From: Vicinamibacteria bacterium
Lineage (GTDB): Bacteria; Acidobacteriota; Vicinamibacteria; Fen-336; JAGNNV01
Length of the DNA: 7,322 nucleotides
Assembly: GCA_016650185.1 (NCBI GenBank)
Contig: JAENWE010000410.1
Location: 1 to 7,322 of the forward strand
Direction: 5' to 3'
The notes beneath the pieces are model-generated. The model ran no database searches, was not told the origin of the DNA, and was given only the letters and a program-made list of their open reading frames with translations. Of the stretch, positions 5,484 through 7,322 are shown piece after piece (the first letter of the stretch is position 1; each line of letters begins with the position of its first letter). Both the position numbers and the translations under genes were made by a program.

Positions 5484-6627
5484 TCGGGTCCTCCTCGCGC
5501 GGAGCGGGCAGCGGCTCAGCGCTCTCCAGAAGAAAGGCGAGGCGAAGGCCGGGGGTCAGGGTGGCCTGGAGCAGGAGGCGAGTGGTCTCGTTGTAGGAGC
5601 CGATCCCCGATCGAACTCCCTGCGCCTTCAGATACGCATCGTTGGCGCCCTCGCTGATGGCCCCGGCCACCCCTTCGTGACTTTTCCAGAATGCCGATTC
5701 CCTGGTGAAGTCCTCTCGGACCCTCCGCGGCAAAGCCGCCCAGACGGTCTTCCTCTCCTCGCCGTCCACTCGCGCGAGTTCCCGGTCGAACCCCGCGAAG
5801 AGCCCGAGGGTCCCCGAATAGAAGACCATCGGATCCGGCGACTCCAGGCAAGTGAGCAGACCGATGACCATGGCCTCGTTTTCTCGGGCGAATCCCCGCT
5901 GATGCGCCCCCTCATGGGCAGCGACTCGTGGCCAGAGCGTACGGGGCATCTGAGCGTTGATCTGGGCCTCGCCCGTCCACGGAAGGTAGTAGCCCGACAA
6001 TTGCAGGCGACTCAGGGCAAACGAGACTCGCGACAGCTTGGCCGGACCGAATGCCACCGTTCGCACGGGTGTTGCGTCAATCGCAACGGGTAGTCGAGCC
6101 ACGCCGGCTCTGAGTCCGGAGTTGATCCGGGCCATCAGGATCGCTTCGGACCCCTCGAACGAGACTGATCCTTCGGACGCTAGAGCCAGAAGTCGGGCGG
6201 AGCGCTCGGTCAGCTCAACCAGTCGCTCGCTCATCGGAGCGCCCTCCGAAACAGAGTCCCACGGGGCCAGGCGAGGGCCAAGCCCAGGATAGCGGTAGGC
6301 AAGACCCCAGCTCAGGTAGAAGCCGAAGACCAGAAGGCCGAGAGCGAACCCAATCCCAGAGAGAGCGCGCCATCTCCAGCGAAGGAGCGCCGCCCCGGCA
6401 GTGCCGATCAGGACGAGCGCCCCGACCTCGCCCTCGGTGCGCACCCAGGCTCCCGAAATCCGCTGAGCGATGAACGCGAACCACGGATAGAAGGCACGCC
6501 GATGCCACTCGACCACCGCGGGCGCCTCGGCCAGAAGGCGGCCCAAAACCGTCATCCCAACTCCCATCAGCAGCCAAGCGCCGTGACCGAGCGCAGTCCT
6601 CCTGGGCGGGGACAGACCCGGCGCCAC
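5467..6627 (-). CDS. DUF3810-type membrane protein with HExxH metalloprotease-like motif
   Basis: This 386-residue protein fits DUF3810. Three hydrophobic segments, about residues 18-33, 67-83 and 90-110, are followed by a soluble domain. That domain holds AAHEGAHQRGFARENEA, with an HExxH motif at His238-Glu239-Gly-Ala-His242 and Glu251 in the position of a possible third zinc ligand, as in gluzincin peptidases. Near the C-terminus ANDAYLKAQGVRSGIGSYNE (328-347) matches the family's conserved YLKAQGV-type segment. It is therefore probably a membrane-anchored zinc peptidase-like protein; substrate and activity are unknown. The start is uncertain. The GTG at 6627 directly abuts the stop of the permease remnant (TAGGTG) and has GAGG 9 nt upstream; the ATG at residue 21 has no ribosome binding site and would cut into the first membrane segment. 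Its end overlaps yceD by 17 nt, implying one transcript with the yceD-rpmF-plsX cluster. Confidence 0.78.
   Translation of the reverse strand: MAPGLSPPRRTALGHGAWLLMGVGMTVLGRLLAEAPAVVEWHRRAFYPWFAFIAQRISGAWVRTEGEVGALVLIGTAGAALLRWRWRALSGIGFALGLLVFGFYLSWGLAYRYPGLGPRLAPWDSVSEGAPMSERLVELTERSARLLALASEGSVSFEGSEAILMARINSGLRAGVARLPVAIDATPVRTVAFGPAKLSRVSFALSRLQLSGYYLPWTGEAQINAQMPRTLWPRVAAHEGAHQRGFARENEAMVIGLLTCLESPDPMVFYSGTLGLFAGFDRELARVDGEERKTVWAALPRRVREDFTRESAFWKSHEGVAGAISEGANDAYLKAQGVRSGIGSYNETTRLLLQATLTPGLRLAFLLESAEPLPAPREEDPNGAKR
5490..5495 (-). promoter_or_regulatory. Ribosome binding site deciding the yceD start
   Basis: A perfect AGGAGG on the minus strand, 6 nt before the ATG at 5483-5481. It lies inside the last codons of the upstream DUF3810-type gene, so translation of the two is probably coupled. 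No such motif precedes the alternative ATG at 5441. Confidence 0.8.
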
Positions 6628-7050
6628 CTAATCGAGCCTCAGAGCTTCGATTCGTACCCGATACAACGGCAGATCCGGGTCGATGGAGTGGACCTCCCGG
6701 CTGACCAGCCCGGCCAGCGTGCTGGGATCAGTGTGCCCGCTCTTGATGTCGAGGTACTGCGCGGTTGAGAACCAGTCTTCCGCGATGTTCAGGCCGGGCA
6801 AACGGTTCCAGAGAAGGACGAGGCGTTCCGCGTCGGCATAGGGCAGCGGGCGGACCAGCAGGGCGTTGACCACGGTGAAGATGGCGGTGCTGTCGCCGAT
6901 GCCGATGGCGATCGAGACCAAGGCCGCGAACGCGAATCCCGGACTTCTCGCAAGTCCCCGGAGCGCGTAGCGCAGATCCTGAAAGAGGACAGTTGTCAAC
7001 GTCCCGCCAACGGTCATCGGGACCGACCTCGGCAAGTGATTCGCACCCAT
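6628..7050 (-). pseudogene. ADOP/MacB-like ABC transporter permease remnant, middle deleted
   Basis: This 140-residue frame matches the start of ADOP-family (FtsX/MacB_PCD) permeases, which are normally about 800 residues. The start is DLRYALRGLARSPGFAF (residues 25-41), then a membrane helix (about 38-65) in GIGDSTAIFTVVNALLVRPLPY, then ERLVLLWNRLPGLNIAEDWFSTAQYLDIKSGH (75-106). From about residue 107 it switches to TDPSTLAGLVSREVHSIDPDLPLYRVR. This resembles the end of the second periplasmic MacB core domain, normally hundreds of residues downstream. It then stops eight residues later, without the FtsX membrane domains. The join is in frame near 6732, and the rest of the permease is missing. 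Start alternatives are ATG 7050 and ATG 7017; the latter has GAGG 9 nt upstream. It cannot work as a permease. It lies 8 nt after the VOC gene. Decay or assembly collapse are both possible. Confidence 0.82.
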
Positions 7051-7058
7051 CGATCTCT

Positions 7059-7322
7059 TCAGGCCAGGGATTCCGAGAACTGAGTGTCCTCTGGAGTATC
7101 CGTCTCACTCTCGAATTCCAGCCGGTAGCCGTCCGGATCATTCAGGGAGGTCACCCACATCCCGTTACCCACGAAGGGCGTCGAAGCGTCGACCTTGCGG
7201 CCCCTGACTTCGCGGAAGAACGCGAGCGCGTCTTCGCAGATAAAACACACCGTCACCCCTACCCCCTTTCCACCCGGCCTCCAGGCGTCTCGCCCCTCGG
7301 ACGGGAACTCCTGAAGCATGAG
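7059..7322 (-). CDS. VOC (glyoxalase/bleomycin-resistance) family protein, 5' part outside window
   Basis: The C-terminal 87 residues of a VOC-superfamily protein; the reading frame is open to the right edge, so the N-terminus lies beyond it. The methionine three bases inside the window (MLQEFPSEGRD) is probably internal, since this stretch normally lies mid-domain. Recognisable features are GVGVTVCFICEDALAFFREV and the closing beta strands FVGNGMWVTSLNDPDGYRLEFES. The Glu in GYRLEFE is the usual metal-ligand position. The family includes lyases, dioxygenases and antibiotic-binding proteins, so no substrate can be assigned. It ends 8 nt before the permease remnant and is probably a separate small gene rather than part of the lipid cluster. 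Confidence 0.82.
   Translation of the reverse strand, partial: LMLQEFPSEGRDAWRPGGKGVGVTVCFICEDALAFFREVRGRKVDASTPFVGNGMWVTSLNDPDGYRLEFESETDTPEDTQFSESLA

Noticed and set aside
5257..6093. 278-codon open frame on the plus strand
   Set aside because: It is antisense to yceD and the DUF3810-type gene and has no family features.
6985..6990. Perfect TTGACA -35-like hexamer on the minus strand
   Set aside because: It lies inside the permease remnant coding frame and has no -10-like hexamer at 16-18 nt.
1..7322. CRISPR array, tRNA or rRNA genes, insertion sequences or long direct repeats
   Set aside because: Reading both strands showed no repeat-spacer pattern, no tRNA-like arms, no transposase and no terminal inverted repeats; nearly all the sequence is explained by the minus-strand genes.

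Overview
This GC-rich bacterial window carries a single block of genes, all on the minus strand, so transcription runs from high to low coordinates. It is mostly the conserved large-subunit-protein/lipid cluster: yceD, rpmF, plsX, a broken fabD, fabG, acpP and fabF. An electron transfer flavoprotein beta gene (etfB) lies downstream and runs off the left edge. The lineage cannot be fixed from this sequence. An ADOP-type (MacB-like) ABC permease remnant, a VOC-family gene and high GC would fit a soil or sediment group such as Acidobacteriota or Gemmatimonadota, but this is inference.

Layout in transcription order (right to left): 7322-7059 is the C-terminal part of a glyoxalase/VOC protein. 7050-6628 is a permease remnant in which the N-terminal part is joined directly to a piece from far downstream in the family. 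6627-5467 is a DUF3810-type membrane protein with an HExxH motif. 5483-4875 is yceD (DUF177), overlapping the previous gene by 17 nt. 4854-4669 is rpmF (L32) and 4616-3573 is plsX. 3576-3286 is a fabD remnant of about 65 recognisable residues. 3281-2535 is fabG with a TTG start, 2384-2145 is acpP, 2098-860 is fabF and 760-1 is etfB.

The core genes work together. PlsX makes acyl-phosphate from acyl-ACP for phospholipid synthesis, ACP carries the growing chain, and FabG and FabF reduce and elongate it. FabD should supply malonyl-ACP, but this copy has lost its catalytic region. fabH, often found between plsX and fabD, is absent. EtfB belongs to fatty-acid and amino-acid oxidation electron transfer.

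I found no new multi-gene system, CRISPR array, RNA gene or intact mobile element. The most notable signal is that two unrelated genes in the block (fabD and the ADOP permease) each look like an N-terminus joined to downstream sequence with the middle missing. This could be real gene decay or an assembly collapse. Several RNA hairpins and start-site details in the intergenic gaps are also recorded.
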